From Sutcliffiella horikoshii DSM 8719 (lineage in GTDB: Bacteria; Bacillota; Bacilli; Bacillales; Bacillaceae_I), in contig LQXN01000051.1 in assembly GCA_001648575.1 (NCBI GenBank), positions 1-64,000 on the forward strand: DNA of 64,000 bases, in the 5' to 3' direction. This document shows, one piece after another, positions 51,029-59,270 of this stretch. Positions within the stretch are counted from its first letter, which is position 1; the number at the start of each line of letters is the position of its first letter. Made by a program: the position numbers and the translations under genes. The notes under the pieces are model-generated. The model ran no database searches, was not told the origin of the DNA, and saw nothing but the letters and a program-made list of their open reading frames with translations.

Positions 51029-51719
51029 ATACTCTACGTCCTGTGAGGGCCATAATTTCTTCCTTGAACTTCACTTCATCACTATTGGAATCGCTTAAGT
51101 GAAGCAGCCATATTTCTTGTACCTTGGATAGATCATTTGCATTTAGGAACTCTTTGACATTCTCTAGACTAAAATGAGACTGCAAAAGTCGTTTTTTCAT
51201 GACAGCTGGGACAGAACCGTCCAAGATATTCTGATTCAATATTTCCATCGAGTAGTTACACTCCACTAGGATGTGTGTAAGCCCTGTGAACTTGTATTTG
51301 ATGTAGTAGGTATCTGTAGCGAATAAAAGCTTTTCACCAGCGTTATTTACGAGCAGAAAGCCATATGGCTCACTCACATCGTGTTGAACATCAAAGGGTA
51401 AAATCGTCCAGGTACCGATAGTAAATGGCTGTTGGGCCTTTACGTGTTTTATACGGTGATGATTTAGTCCAATTGCGCCTGCAGTTCCAGTTGACATGTA
51501 GCAATCAATCCCTGCTTTTAGAACGTCTCTTATGGCTTTGCAGTGGTCGCCATGCTCATGTGTGATTAAGCACCCTGCGACCTCTGACATTTGAAAATTA
51601 AAGCCTTTTTGAATCTCTCGATAGTTGATGCCGCACTCCAGTAAAAGGGGTGTATGGCCGTCAGTAACCCGGTAACAGTTCCCCTTACTACTGGATGCAA
51701 GTGCTGTGATCTCAATCAT
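51018..51719 (-). CDS. MBL-fold metallohydrolase of the recombination module
   Basis: 233 residues from ATG 51719, overlapping the recT stop (TAATG). ALASSSKGNCYRVTDG opens a metallo-beta-lactamase fold with metal motif THEHGDHCKA, later LFATDTY and a C-terminal LLHLSDSNSDE. Of the YycJ/WalJ-like branch, members of which are 5'-3' exonucleases. Adjacent to RecT, so it may prepare single-stranded DNA. Confidence 0.82.
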   Translation of the reverse strand: MIEITALASSSKGNCYRVTDGHTPLLLECGINYREIQKGFNFQMSEVAGCLITHEHGDHCKAIRDVLKAGIDCYMSTGTAGAIGLNHHRIKHVKAQQPFTIGTWTILPFDVQHDVSEPYGFLLVNNAGEKLLFATDTYYIKYKFTGLTHILVECNYSMEILNQNILDGSVPAVMKKRLLQSHFSLENVKEFLNANDLSKVQEIWLLHLSDSNSDEVKFKEEIMALTGRRVYVP

Positions 51720-52621
51720 TACCAACCAGGTCCTTTAGGAGGGGTATCAAATAATTCCTCTTGATGATTTCCGTCATTTTCCGTTCGCCCATCAATTATT
51801 TCAGGTTGTTTTTCTAAAGGCTTCCTTCCCTTTACATCAAGGAGCTCTTTATTGGCGTTTTGGTCAATTTCCTTTTGTGCAGCGTATACCGGATTAACTT
51901 CCTTGCGATCGTCTTCATATTCATTTTCTGTCGATCGGTTGATGGCATCTACAAGTAAATCACTGTCATCAGATGTGTTTATGAAGGCTTTAGCAGCACG
52001 ATTAATGACTGTACGTTTCGCCATTTCCTGTGGGAATTTCTTGTGTACTCCTTGACTAGTCTTGGATTGCCCCCATGATTCATCGATCTCTTTACGAGTC
52101 ATAACTGTTAGTAACTCTTCATCGTCGTTGGTTTTAACCACCGCGTAAGCCCCTAAAATTTCGTTATCTCTATTCAGAAATTTTGTTTCATGCTTTAATA
52201 GTTTTTCACGACCACCTGCAACCTCGTAATCAAACACATCCCCTTCAAATATCACATTTGCCCAAATATCTTTTACATTCGATAATCGTTTAAGAACTGC
52301 TTGAGTGCCAAAATAGGACCGATTTAATTGCAATTGATTGCCGTAAACTATGAAATAGCATTGTGTTTTGGCAGGGCTTAAACCCTGTGTAACCATATCC
52401 AATAATGTGTTCGCGATTGATTCTCTTGTACAAACACTTAATGCTGGCTTACCTTCTCGATCTTTTACTTCTTGTAGTTTGAAAAAGGCACTCTTTAACG
52501 CATTACTAGCGTTGTAATTAGGAGGCAGGACCAATCCATCGTCCTGCAACCTAGTTAAGCTCTTGTTCACATCATCCGTGATGTCTTTTTGAATGATGGA
52601 TAGTTGATTTTGGCTACTCAT
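51719..52621 (-). CDS. recT: RecT-family single-strand annealing protein
   Basis: 300 residues from ATG 52621, overlapping the ATPase stop (TGATG). MVTQGLSPAKTQCYFIVYGN and LQLNRSYFGTQAVLKRLSNV are core RecT sequences; AKRTVINRAAKAFINTSDDS follows. The acidic, Pro-rich C-terminus ends PPKGPGW. Anneals complementary strands in phage recombination. Confidence 0.92.
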   Translation of the reverse strand: MSSQNQLSIIQKDITDDVNKSLTRLQDDGLVLPPNYNASNALKSAFFKLQEVKDREGKPALSVCTRESIANTLLDMVTQGLSPAKTQCYFIVYGNQLQLNRSYFGTQAVLKRLSNVKDIWANVIFEGDVFDYEVAGGREKLLKHETKFLNRDNEILGAYAVVKTNDDEELLTVMTRKEIDESWGQSKTSQGVHKKFPQEMAKRTVINRAAKAFINTSDDSDLLVDAINRSTENEYEDDRKEVNPVYAAQKEIDQNANKELLDVKGRKPLEKQPEIIDGRTENDGNHQEELFDTPPKGPGW

Positions 52622-54597
52622 CAAATTGCCTCCTTATGGTTCGGATACTCTACACGCAGCACCTTATCTTGCTCTGAGACTACCAACTGAATAACTTGGG
52701 AACCTACATCGATTAATCGTGTCACCGCTTCGCTGTTATCTACAAATATTGGTGCAGATACACCGTAATGCTCAGATAGAGTGTTGATGATATCTAAGCC
52801 AACGTTTATTCTTGCAGCATTATTTAACCCGCTTGAATACGGAACACCATTGTATGTTGTTTCGCATATTTCTTCTAAACCGCCATTGATGTTGGTTTTG
52901 AACAAATTGAATCGGGCATATTTGAATTTGGAGTTTATTTTCTCCTCCAGCAAGTTGACTTTAGAACGGATAAATTCTTCTGTAAGGAATAGTTCCTGTT
53001 CCAATTTTTCAAACTCTGTAGCTAATTGTTTTTCCAGATGCATTAATTCTTCTATCCGCTTATTTGACTGATCTACCGTTACAAACTTTGCTAGATCGCT
53101 TTGAATGGCAAGCCTTTGTTCTTTCAGACTCTGAACCTCTTTCTCTACTTCTCTAATGGAAGTTTGAGCATCTAGTCGAATTCTGTCTAATTCGCTTGTA
53201 CAGTCTAATTTCTCCTGTAATTTTGTCGCATAGGACTGGTTGTCCATGATGTCCACGACAGAACCTTCTAGTAATTTAAGTTGTTCGTTCAGTTGAAGAA
53301 GACTTTCCTCTTTTTCAGAAATGAGGGAACTATTATTCTCGTATTCTCCGGTTAGTTGCTCATTTTCGGATAACAAGGATTCTTTCTGGGTTTTGATGCG
53401 TCTACCAGATGTATCAATCTCTTCAAGTTGGTTACTCTTTTGAAGATTAAATTGTGCTAACGCTTTTTCCCTTGTGACTGAAACTTGTTCCTCTGGGAGA
53501 ACCTGACCACATGTTGGACATTCGCACTCATCGTTATGGACAAACTCTTTTTCGTTTAATTCCGTCCATTCTTGCCTCAGTTGTTGCAATTTCTTTTCCG
53601 TGGAAGTAATACTGTCATCATTGAATTTTTTCTTTTGTCTTAGATTAGATTGTTTGGACTCCAGCAGAGAGATAGCTGACTTTTCCTCTTGAATTTGCGC
53701 TTTCAGCTTGTATAATTCATCCTTCGTGCCCGCTTCATGTTGCTGTCTTATTTGTAGGAGCTCCAACTCGATTTCTTGAATTTCTCTCTGTTTCGTTGAA
53801 ATAGCATTTCCATTTCGGATGTTGCTGATAATGTCTTGTTTTTCATCAATTTGCGAAGTGATTGTTTCAATCTGTTCCTCTAATGATGACTTTTCCAAGC
53901 CATCAACCGAAGGAAGGTTATGCTCTATTTCATCAATTCGGACTGGTATTTTGTCTAACTCTTTGTTTATCTCTGCCCTACGTGCAACAATAACTTTTCG
54001 ATGATTCTCAATTGTGCGACCTTTTAGGATAGTCGGGAGTGAAGCAAGCTCTTTGTTAGAAGCAATTACATCTTCCTCTGTTACTTCCCCGCAAATTTCC
54101 AATAACGTGTTGCGTCGATCCTTCCAATGTAATTGATCATTGAAAAACGATGGGCTAGTTAACAATTTGAAAATATCCTCGTTCACGATGGACTCTACCT
54201 GGTCTAAGTAATCTTTCTTTTTAGAAGGCACACCATCAATGTAATAGTCAGTTGTATGACCTGAGAACTGTTTCTCTGCCCCTCCTCGCTTTTTGGTCCA
54301 TTTCTCCGAATAGACTTTCCGAAGAGTAAGCTTTTGATCAGCTACTGAAAATGTAGCCTCAACCTCATGTTCGAGTCCGTGCAACTCTTTCCCCTTATTC
54401 AATGTTTTGATAGAGAAGTCTTTTTTGTTCTGGCTATCCTTATCAAAGAGCAACCACACAAAGGCATCGAATAGAGTCGTCTTTCCAGTAGCATTGTCAC
54501 CGTATACTTTTACATTTTCACCGTGCACCTCAAGGGCGAATGACTTCACACCTTTGAAGTTTTTTAGCTCTAACCGATGAAGCGTAATGTTTTTCAT
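52621..54597 (-). CDS. SMC/SbcC-like ATPase of the recombination module
   Basis: 658 residues. Walker A VYGDNATGKTTLFDAFVWLL near the N-terminus, two long coiled-coil arms joined at a zinc-hook CECPTCGQVLP (about 366-376), and a C-terminal Walker B-like VSAPIFVDNSEAVT. The architecture is that of Rad50/SbcC but short. With RecT and the MBL protein it probably replaces a RecE-type nuclease module. Confidence 0.85.
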   Translation of the reverse strand: MKNITLHRLELKNFKGVKSFALEVHGENVKVYGDNATGKTTLFDAFVWLLFDKDSQNKKDFSIKTLNKGKELHGLEHEVEATFSVADQKLTLRKVYSEKWTKKRGGAEKQFSGHTTDYYIDGVPSKKKDYLDQVESIVNEDIFKLLTSPSFFNDQLHWKDRRNTLLEICGEVTEEDVIASNKELASLPTILKGRTIENHRKVIVARRAEINKELDKIPVRIDEIEHNLPSVDGLEKSSLEEQIETITSQIDEKQDIISNIRNGNAISTKQREIQEIELELLQIRQQHEAGTKDELYKLKAQIQEEKSAISLLESKQSNLRQKKKFNDDSITSTEKKLQQLRQEWTELNEKEFVHNDECECPTCGQVLPEEQVSVTREKALAQFNLQKSNQLEEIDTSGRRIKTQKESLLSENEQLTGEYENNSSLISEKEESLLQLNEQLKLLEGSVVDIMDNQSYATKLQEKLDCTSELDRIRLDAQTSIREVEKEVQSLKEQRLAIQSDLAKFVTVDQSNKRIEELMHLEKQLATEFEKLEQELFLTEEFIRSKVNLLEEKINSKFKYARFNLFKTNINGGLEEICETTYNGVPYSSGLNNAARINVGLDIINTLSEHYGVSAPIFVDNSEAVTRLIDVGSQVIQLVVSEQDKVLRVEYPNHKEAI

Positions 54598-54761
54598 TAA
54601 GCGCTAGCTCCCTTCTTCCCCAGTTGAACGTATTTCGTGAACTGGGCCTTGGTTTTAAATTGGAATACAGGCATGCCATTCTGCTTGATCGTGATTTGAC
54701 CACCGGACTTTGTTAGTCTTTGTTGGTCAAATTTGTTACCACTAAAAACCAATTCAATCAT
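54597..54761 (-). CDS. small phage protein before the ATPase
   Basis: 54 residues, MIELVFSGNKFDQQRLTKSG, GQITIKQNGMPVFQFKTKAQ and FTKYVQLGKKGASA. AGGAGG precedes ATG 54761 and the stop overlaps the ATPase start (TAATG). Beta-rich, unknown role. Confidence 0.7.
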   Translation of the reverse strand: MIELVFSGNKFDQQRLTKSGGQITIKQNGMPVFQFKTKAQFTKYVQLGKKGASA

Positions 54762-55030
54762 CTTTTAATCTCCTCCTAATTGAGTTTTTTCGGTAATTAG
54801 GATAGAATATATTCAACTGAATTTTTCTACCCACTTACCTTGACTCGTGGCCCCACCACGGGTCATTTTTAGTGCTTTGTCGCACTGTCATAACCAGGAA
54901 GAAGTTAGTTAAGGGGGAACCATCAACCCTCCTAGTCATGACGGCAGGACAAAGTCTTGCCGAACATACGTGTGTATGTTATGATGAAATTGTTCGTATT
55001 ACTAGTATGAAAAGCGGTAAGCTAACCCAC
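54762..55030. other. 269-base non-coding stretch with several hairpins
   Basis: Seen: GACTCGTGG, CCCCA, CCACGGGTC with TTTTTAG behind it (54840-54876); CATACGTGTGTATG (about 54965); and AAAAGC, AAGCT / AGCTT, GCTTTTTTT (55010-55047), which can stop transcription both ways. Short frames here have no good ribosome sites. A regulatory RNA or attenuator is possible. Confidence 0.5.
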
Positions 55031-55120
55031 TTAGCTTGCTGCTTTTTTTGTGCATTTTTTTAGTAATACATACTTCTCGAACTTAGTAAGTGCCAGCCAA
55101 TGCTTTGCTTGAATCCTCAT
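55031..55120 (-). CDS. 29-residue phage peptide gene
   Basis: MRIQAKHWLALTKFEKYVLL then KKCTKKAAS. AAGGAGG sits eight bases before ATG 55120, and the stop lies within the bidirectional hairpin. Basic with an amphipathic middle. Small but with clean signals. Confidence 0.55.
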   Translation of the reverse strand: MRIQAKHWLALTKFEKYVLLKKCTKKAAS

Positions 55121-55133
55121 TGCTCGTCCCTCC

Positions 55134-55409
55134 TTATGATATGGACCGTTTAATCAAGGTGATATCAATTCCTCGTTTTGCTAAGTCCTCCACTGTTTGA
55201 GTTAAACGATCGTAATGTTCTTTTCTTTTTAGTAATTTTTCCACTGCTGATATTGAATTTAGAAAGTCAACCGCTGTAAGTTTCACTTCCTGTAGATCTC
55301 CAGTTGTCAATTTCTCTTCCATTCTTGCAATACAAGTTTTAGCTGCATGATATTCCCGAAGTGCATTTTGTAAATCATGAGCATGAAATTGTTCTTTTTT
55401 TAAAACCAT
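55134..55409 (-). CDS. small phage protein, unknown
   Basis: 91 residues from ATG 55409 (MVLKKEQFHAHDLQNALREY), nine bases after GGAGG. Helical and charged. Overlaps the HTH gene upstream by ten bases. Longer readings start inside that gene without ribosome site. Confidence 0.65.
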   Translation of the reverse strand: MVLKKEQFHAHDLQNALREYHAAKTCIARMEEKLTTGDLQEVKLTAVDFLNSISAVEKLLKRKEHYDRLTQTVEDLAKRGIDITLIKRSIS

Positions 55410-55663
55410 GCAATAATCCCTCCTGCCAATATAGATAAAGCTTGAAGTAAAGTATTTATATCCACTCCACATAACATAGCTGCCACTGCCTCTGGCGCCC
55501 TTGTGGCTTGAAACCACCTAATTGCATCTGCTAATTTCAGTTCTAGATTGTCGTTTTCAAGCCTTGAGACCGCACTTCTAGATAAAAATATCTTTTCGGC
55601 CAATTCTTCTTGACTGTATCCAGCTTTCACCCTTAATTGACGGAGGATTTTTCCGAATGACAT
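55400..55663 (-). CDS. XRE-type HTH protein with hydrophobic tail
   Basis: 87 residues from ATG 55663 behind GGAGGTG. HTH LRVKAGYSQEELAEKIFLSR, SAVSRLENDNLELKLADAIR. The C-terminus (TLLQALSILAGGIIAWF) is hydrophobic enough for a membrane contact, which is unusual for a Cro-size regulator. Located early in the leftward operon. Confidence 0.78.
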   Translation of the reverse strand: MSFGKILRQLRVKAGYSQEELAEKIFLSRSAVSRLENDNLELKLADAIRWFQATRAPEAVAAMLCGVDINTLLQALSILAGGIIAWF

Positions 55664-55769
55664 CGAAATCACCTCCCTCCTGTGTGCAGATTTTGCACAT
55701 GTGCAGATTGTGGTCAGACAATACTTACCAAATCCATTAAAATTTATATATGAAGAAACTAGTAACTTA

Positions 55770-56471
55770 CTAAGATACCTTCTTAGGAATCCAATTTTCT
55801 ATGTATCTCAATGCTGTCTGGAGCTCCCTGCGTTTTAAATCTTTATAACTTGCAACACCGAAGCGATCTTTAATTTCTCTGTGGAGTTCCCGAAAGAATC
55901 TTGGCCGAATCTGAGGATCATCACAGAGATCGTAAACTTTTAATGCAATTCCTTTTTGAAGTCGTCGTTGCTCTCCAGAATCTAGCGTAATTTGTTCTTC
56001 CACTTTGTGATTTACATTATTAATGAGTTGTTTTAATTCTGCTTGTTCCTTGACAATGGATTCATGTCCTTCTACCAAGTCGGCTGTGGTCCTTAATACC
56101 GTGACAAGGGCTTGGTCCTTTGATAATGGGACCACATTACTTTTAACATGGTAGTATTCGTCAACAAGTTTTTCATAAGCGTCCCAAGCTAAATCAGTAT
56201 TCAATGACTTAGCGTGCAACCAGGCACCCTTTTCTGTCCAGAGGTACAAAACCGACGTGAACTTTAGGCTGTCGTCAATTTGACGTGACCCTTTATATGT
56301 CTTTAACTCTTCACCCGTTAAGGCGAAATAATGTTTACCTTGAACATATCGTTCTGAGTTCCGTTGGAAATTTCTATTGATGATTTTGGTGTCAGTTCCA
56401 AATGATTCTGCAAGCTGAGAAGTGTTTAAGACACGCTGACCATCTTTCTCACAAACACTTAAATGTTGCAT
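55770..56471 (-). CDS. phage antirepressor, ORF6N/ORF6C type
   Basis: 233 residues. VLNTSQLAESFGTDTKIINR and GKHYFALTGEELKTYKGSRQ form the ORF6N DNA-binding part; a linker helix leads to an ORF6C domain (FFRELHREIKDRFGVASYKD, ALRYIENWIPKK). Such proteins counter the phage repressor on induction. GGAGG upstream of ATG. Confidence 0.87.
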   Translation of the reverse strand: MQHLSVCEKDGQRVLNTSQLAESFGTDTKIINRNFQRNSERYVQGKHYFALTGEELKTYKGSRQIDDSLKFTSVLYLWTEKGAWLHAKSLNTDLAWDAYEKLVDEYYHVKSNVVPLSKDQALVTVLRTTADLVEGHESIVKEQAELKQLINNVNHKVEEQITLDSGEQRRLQKGIALKVYDLCDDPQIRPRFFRELHREIKDRFGVASYKDLKRRELQTALRYIENWIPKKVS

Positions 56472-56514
56472 CTTATCTACCTCCTGGTGGGTCGTTTATT
56501 TACAGGGAAAATGT

Positions 56515-56820
56515 TTACATGTATCGATATTTAATTGCTTCTATGCAGAGCCTTTTATTTTCATCATCCAGATAGTCCATATCACTCAAATTGACTTTGT
56601 TTCTCTCATTGAAAAGATGAAGAGCTAAAGCTAACACAAATTTCTCACTTTCAGACCATGGTGCAGCTACTCTCTTTAATGCAGTCACTCGAACATCACC
56701 CGATACTAAGTCAAAATACTTAGTGTTGAAGACTAAAATTAGTTTGTAGTGATTTTGAAACAAGTGAATGGTACCACGCCAGTAACGATCGCTAAGCAGC
56801 TGAGGTGGGATACTCTTCAT
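56515..56820 (-). CDS. DUF6075-like small phage protein
   Basis: 101 residues, YWRGTIHLFQNHYKLILVFN and a central HLFNERNKVNL. Four-base overlap with the previous gene. Probably the DUF6075 family found next to early regulators; function unknown. Confidence 0.65.
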   Translation of the reverse strand: MKSIPPQLLSDRYWRGTIHLFQNHYKLILVFNTKYFDLVSGDVRVTALKRVAAPWSESEKFVLALALHLFNERNKVNLSDMDYLDDENKRLCIEAIKYRYM

Positions 56821-57134
56821 CCAATCGCCTCCCTATTGAAATAATTGGTATTTTGTTCAATCCAGTTAGAGTTTTGTTCGATCCATTTATAAACTAGGTC
56901 CCTTGGGTATCTAGCTTTTACCGCTTTAGACCTTGGAAAAGTAGGATCAGAAGTCATCTTCATTACAGTAGAATTTGCAATTTGAAACATATCTGCCAGA
57001 TCTGAATTGGTCAGTAGCTCAGGGCGTGAGAATTTCTTCACTCCGTCTGATACACCCTGCTCGTATGCTTTCTGAATAACGGATTCCAAATGTAGTTCCA
57101 ACAGCTTATCTTCAATTTCACGGATACTGTGCAA
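56817..57134 (-). CDS. HTH/excisionase-like protein
   Basis: 105 residues from TTG 57134, seven bases after GGAGGTG. C-terminal winged HTH: LLTNSDLADMFQIANSTVMK, SDPTFPRSKAVKARYPRDLV, the AlpA/Xis pattern. Could be a directionality factor or early regulator. Confidence 0.7.
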   Translation of the reverse strand: MHSIREIEDKLLELHLESVIQKAYEQGVSDGVKKFSRPELLTNSDLADMFQIANSTVMKMTSDPTFPRSKAVKARYPRDLVYKWIEQNSNWIEQNTNYFNREAIG

Positions 57135-57204
57135 ATGTTTCACCTCCCTATATGGCTTGTTATCTCCCCTTATGTGATACTTTTCATAGAAAGGGGGTGT
57201 TGAA

Positions 57205-57579
57205 ATGAAATTGAACCCAGATTGTGTAAGAGATATTTTACTTACTATTGAAGATGTTGTTGATTTTGATAATGAATTTGAATACAACACTGGTGATTCA
57301 TTTGAAAGATTAAGTCCATATAGCGACAAAGAAATTAGATATCACATTAGTCAATGTTATAAATCTGGTTATATCACCGAGTTGAACATTTATGGGAATA
57401 ATCAAATTACTGTACAAGACCTTCATCCAAAAGGTCATGAGTTTTTAGCAAATATAAGAAACGATAATATTTGGAATAAAACTAAATCGAAAGCTAGTGA
57501 AGTCGGTTCCTTATCCCTGACCACGCTTGCTACAATTGCTGCAAACATCGTTAGTTCCATCTTGAGAGACAATCTTTGA
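57205..57579 (+). CDS. DUF2513 family protein
   Basis: 124 residues, MKLNPDCVRDILLTIEDVVD, DLHPKGHEFLANIRNDNIWN: the DUF2513 signature. AAAGGGGGTG precedes ATG. It runs against the leftward operon, inside it, so it has its own promoter; its 3' end overlaps 57511-57723 by 69 antisense bases. Common moron in Firmicutes phages; function unknown. Confidence 0.85.
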   Translation: MKLNPDCVRDILLTIEDVVDFDNEFEYNTGDSFERLSPYSDKEIRYHISQCYKSGYITELNIYGNNQITVQDLHPKGHEFLANIRNDNIWNKTKSKASEVGSLSLTTLATIAANIVSSILRDNL

Positions 57580-57723
57580 TAAATTTACATGCATTTTTAT
57601 TTCCAGCTCTGCGTATTTTTTTTGCGCAGAGTTTGAAATTCGAAAATCAACAACACCTTTTAATTTCAAATCATCGAGAAGCATTACTTTGTTATTGATT
57701 TCTAGGTTGTGTCGTATTGACAT
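57511..57723 (-). CDS. small phage protein, antisense-overlapping DUF2513
   Basis: 70 residues, MSIRHNLEINNKVMLLDDLK, with CSNCSKRGQG at the end (a possible metal site). AGGAGGTG lies six bases before ATG 57723. The last 23 codons overlap DUF2513 on the other strand. Confidence 0.6.
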   Translation of the reverse strand: MSIRHNLEINNKVMLLDDLKLKGVVDFRISNSAQKKYAELEIKMHVNLSKIVSQDGTNDVCSNCSKRGQG

Positions 57724-57755
57724 CGATTCACCTCCTAGGTTGAATTTTGGAATTA

Positions 57756-57983
57756 TTAAACCACTTCTCGCCCTTCGACTTCGCGTACCGCGTAGCGAGT
57801 GGGTAAAAAAATTTGATCTCTTTCAACGCCATATAAATTCGCAATTTGTGTAGCTCTATCTTCGCTTACTTGTCTCTGGCCATTTTCTATTTGAGATAAG
57901 TATCCACCTGAAATTCCTAATTTTTTCGCCGCGGATTCTATGGAATACTTAGCTTTTAATCTTGCTTGTTTTGGACCTCTCAT
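57756..57983 (-). CDS. Cro-like HTH regulator
   Basis: 75 residues from ATG 57983 (MRGPKQARLKAKYSIESAAK); HTH KLGISGGYLSQIENGQRQVS then IANLYGVERDQIFLP. AGGAGG is twelve bases upstream, long. Directly behind the strong leftward promoter and divergent from the repressor, so it is the Cro equivalent. Confidence 0.8.
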   Translation of the reverse strand: MRGPKQARLKAKYSIESAAKKLGISGGYLSQIENGQRQVSEDRATQIANLYGVERDQIFLPTRYAVREVEGREVV

Positions 57984-58004
57984 TATTGATAACCACCTCC
58001 TAAG

Positions 58005-58116
58005 CTTTGCATAATGCGTTGTTATCTTTATATTACAATGCGATTCGCAAAGTGTCAACGCATTTTGCGAAGTTTTTAGGAAATTTATTTATTCTTTGCA
58101 TTATGCGAAGTATAAT
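58005..58116. promoter_or_regulatory. genetic switch: operators and divergent promoters
   Basis: Four related sites around CTTTGCAT-ATGCGAAG: 58005-58021, 58037-58052, 58058-58072 and 58094-58110. The leftward promoter TTGACA (58053-58058), 17 bp, TAATAT (58030-58035) has an operator in its spacer. The rightward repressor gene has TATAAT at 58111-58116 with a poor -35, next to the fourth site. Binding of CI-like protein would shut off the lytic promoter. Confidence 0.82.
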
Positions 58117-58141
58117 TGTACTAAGAAGTGGGTGATTTTAT

Positions 58142-58522
58142 ATGGATAAAAAGAAATTTGGTTCTAGACTAAGAGAACTGAGAAAGAAACACACAAATTA
58201 CACCATGAAGGAATTTGGCGCCATCTTTAACTTGGCAGAATCAACGATATCCGGTTATGAGAATGGGGCAAGAACTCCTGATATAGAAATATTACATAAG
58301 TTTGCAGATTACTTCGATGTTGACCTCGACTTTTTAACAGCACGCACTGAGAAGCCTGTTAATCAGATCAAAAAAGCAAAAGAAATATTGGATGATCCTA
58401 ATACTCAGATAGCTGCTCGAGATGGAGACATGACAGAAGAGAAAGCACTTAAAGCTTTAGAATGGTTACTAGAAAAAGAGAAAGGGCGAAAGCCTGGGGA
58501 TAGGCAGCCAAAAAAGAGATAG
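58142..58522 (+). CDS. CI-like phage repressor
   Basis: 126 residues. N-terminal HTH (YTMKEFGAIFNLAESTISGY, ENGARTPDIEILHKFADYFD), short acidic C-terminal oligomerisation part, no peptidase domain. GTGGGTG precedes ATG. With an ImmA-type protease encoded 750 bases away, relief is probably by proteolysis as in ICEBs1 and phi105-like systems. Confidence 0.87.
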   Translation: MDKKKFGSRLRELRKKHTNYTMKEFGAIFNLAESTISGYENGARTPDIEILHKFADYFDVDLDFLTARTEKPVNQIKKAKEILDDPNTQIAARDGDMTEEKALKALEWLLEKEKGRKPGDRQPKKR

Positions 58523-58547
58523 AGTGTACTGTAAAAGGGGGATTAAA

Positions 58548-59138
58548 TTGAAAAAAAAATTTTTTTTAATAATGCTTATACTTTTTATCACAGGTTGTTC
58601 TAAAGAACCTAAGCAACTATCTTACGACAAAATAGAAGGTTTACCTTTAAATGAACAAGTTGATTCTATAATAAAAAACACTGATCTTATTGAACAATAC
58701 GAGATAGTAATAGATGAAAGTTCTGTTGCCATAGTCTATCCAGCTGAGTACATTTCCGACAGTAGATTAACACTTGATAATAGTAAAGAAAGCTTCCCTA
58801 ATGTAGCTATGACTTTTGTTGAACATTTAGAGATTCTAAATTTAGATGAAATAGTAATCACATCTTACGAGCCCTCTGATACTGAAATGACTGGATTAAC
58901 AAAGGTTTCTGCTTTTTTCACAAAAGAAACAATTGATGGGTTAGATTTTGAAAAATGGAAAGAAGAAAAAAAGGACTATCCACATAGATTTTATAGATAT
59001 TCAGACGGTTACTTAATTAGAGGGACTGTCTGGGACAAGCTAGATGAGGAAACTCAAGAAGTAATAGGGAATGCATCTAAAAATGCGGTTAATTCAGATA
59101 GTCAGTTTTGGGAATATTATGGGGATTACGTGGAGTAA
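58548..59138 (+). CDS. phage-encoded lipoprotein in the lysogeny operon
   Basis: 196 residues from TTG 58548, behind AAGGGGG. Signal MKKKFFLIMLILFITGC with lipobox FITGC. Acidic mature part without recognised domain. A lipoprotein expressed together with the repressor fits superinfection-exclusion lipoproteins of temperate Gram-positive phages; inference from location. Confidence 0.72.
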   Translation: MKKKFFLIMLILFITGCSKEPKQLSYDKIEGLPLNEQVDSIIKNTDLIEQYEIVIDESSVAIVYPAEYISDSRLTLDNSKESFPNVAMTFVEHLEILNLDEIVITSYEPSDTEMTGLTKVSAFFTKETIDGLDFEKWKEEKKDYPHRFYRYSDGYLIRGTVWDKLDEETQEVIGNASKNAVNSDSQFWEYYGDYVE

Positions 59139-59194
59139 TAGAAGAAAAACCGGTAAAAACGATTCTCTTTAGGTACATAATAATGAGTTTTTAT

Positions 59195-59222
59195 TAAAAA
59201 GTCCAATTAACACTGGGCTTTT
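59195..59222 (+). terminator. terminator between lipoprotein and metallopeptidase
   Basis: AAAAGTCC, AATTAACACT, GGGCTTTT then CATTT. It separates the repressor-lipoprotein unit from the ImmA-like gene. Confidence 0.65.
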
Positions 59223-59270
59223 CATTTAAAGGTTAAACCGAACATACATTCCCTTGTTAGGAGCGATATT

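Noticed and set aside
54872-55063. 63-codon rightward frame in the gap near 55 kb
   Set aside because: It runs through hairpins and against the operon, without ribosome site; the 29-residue leftward peptide gene explains part of the region better.
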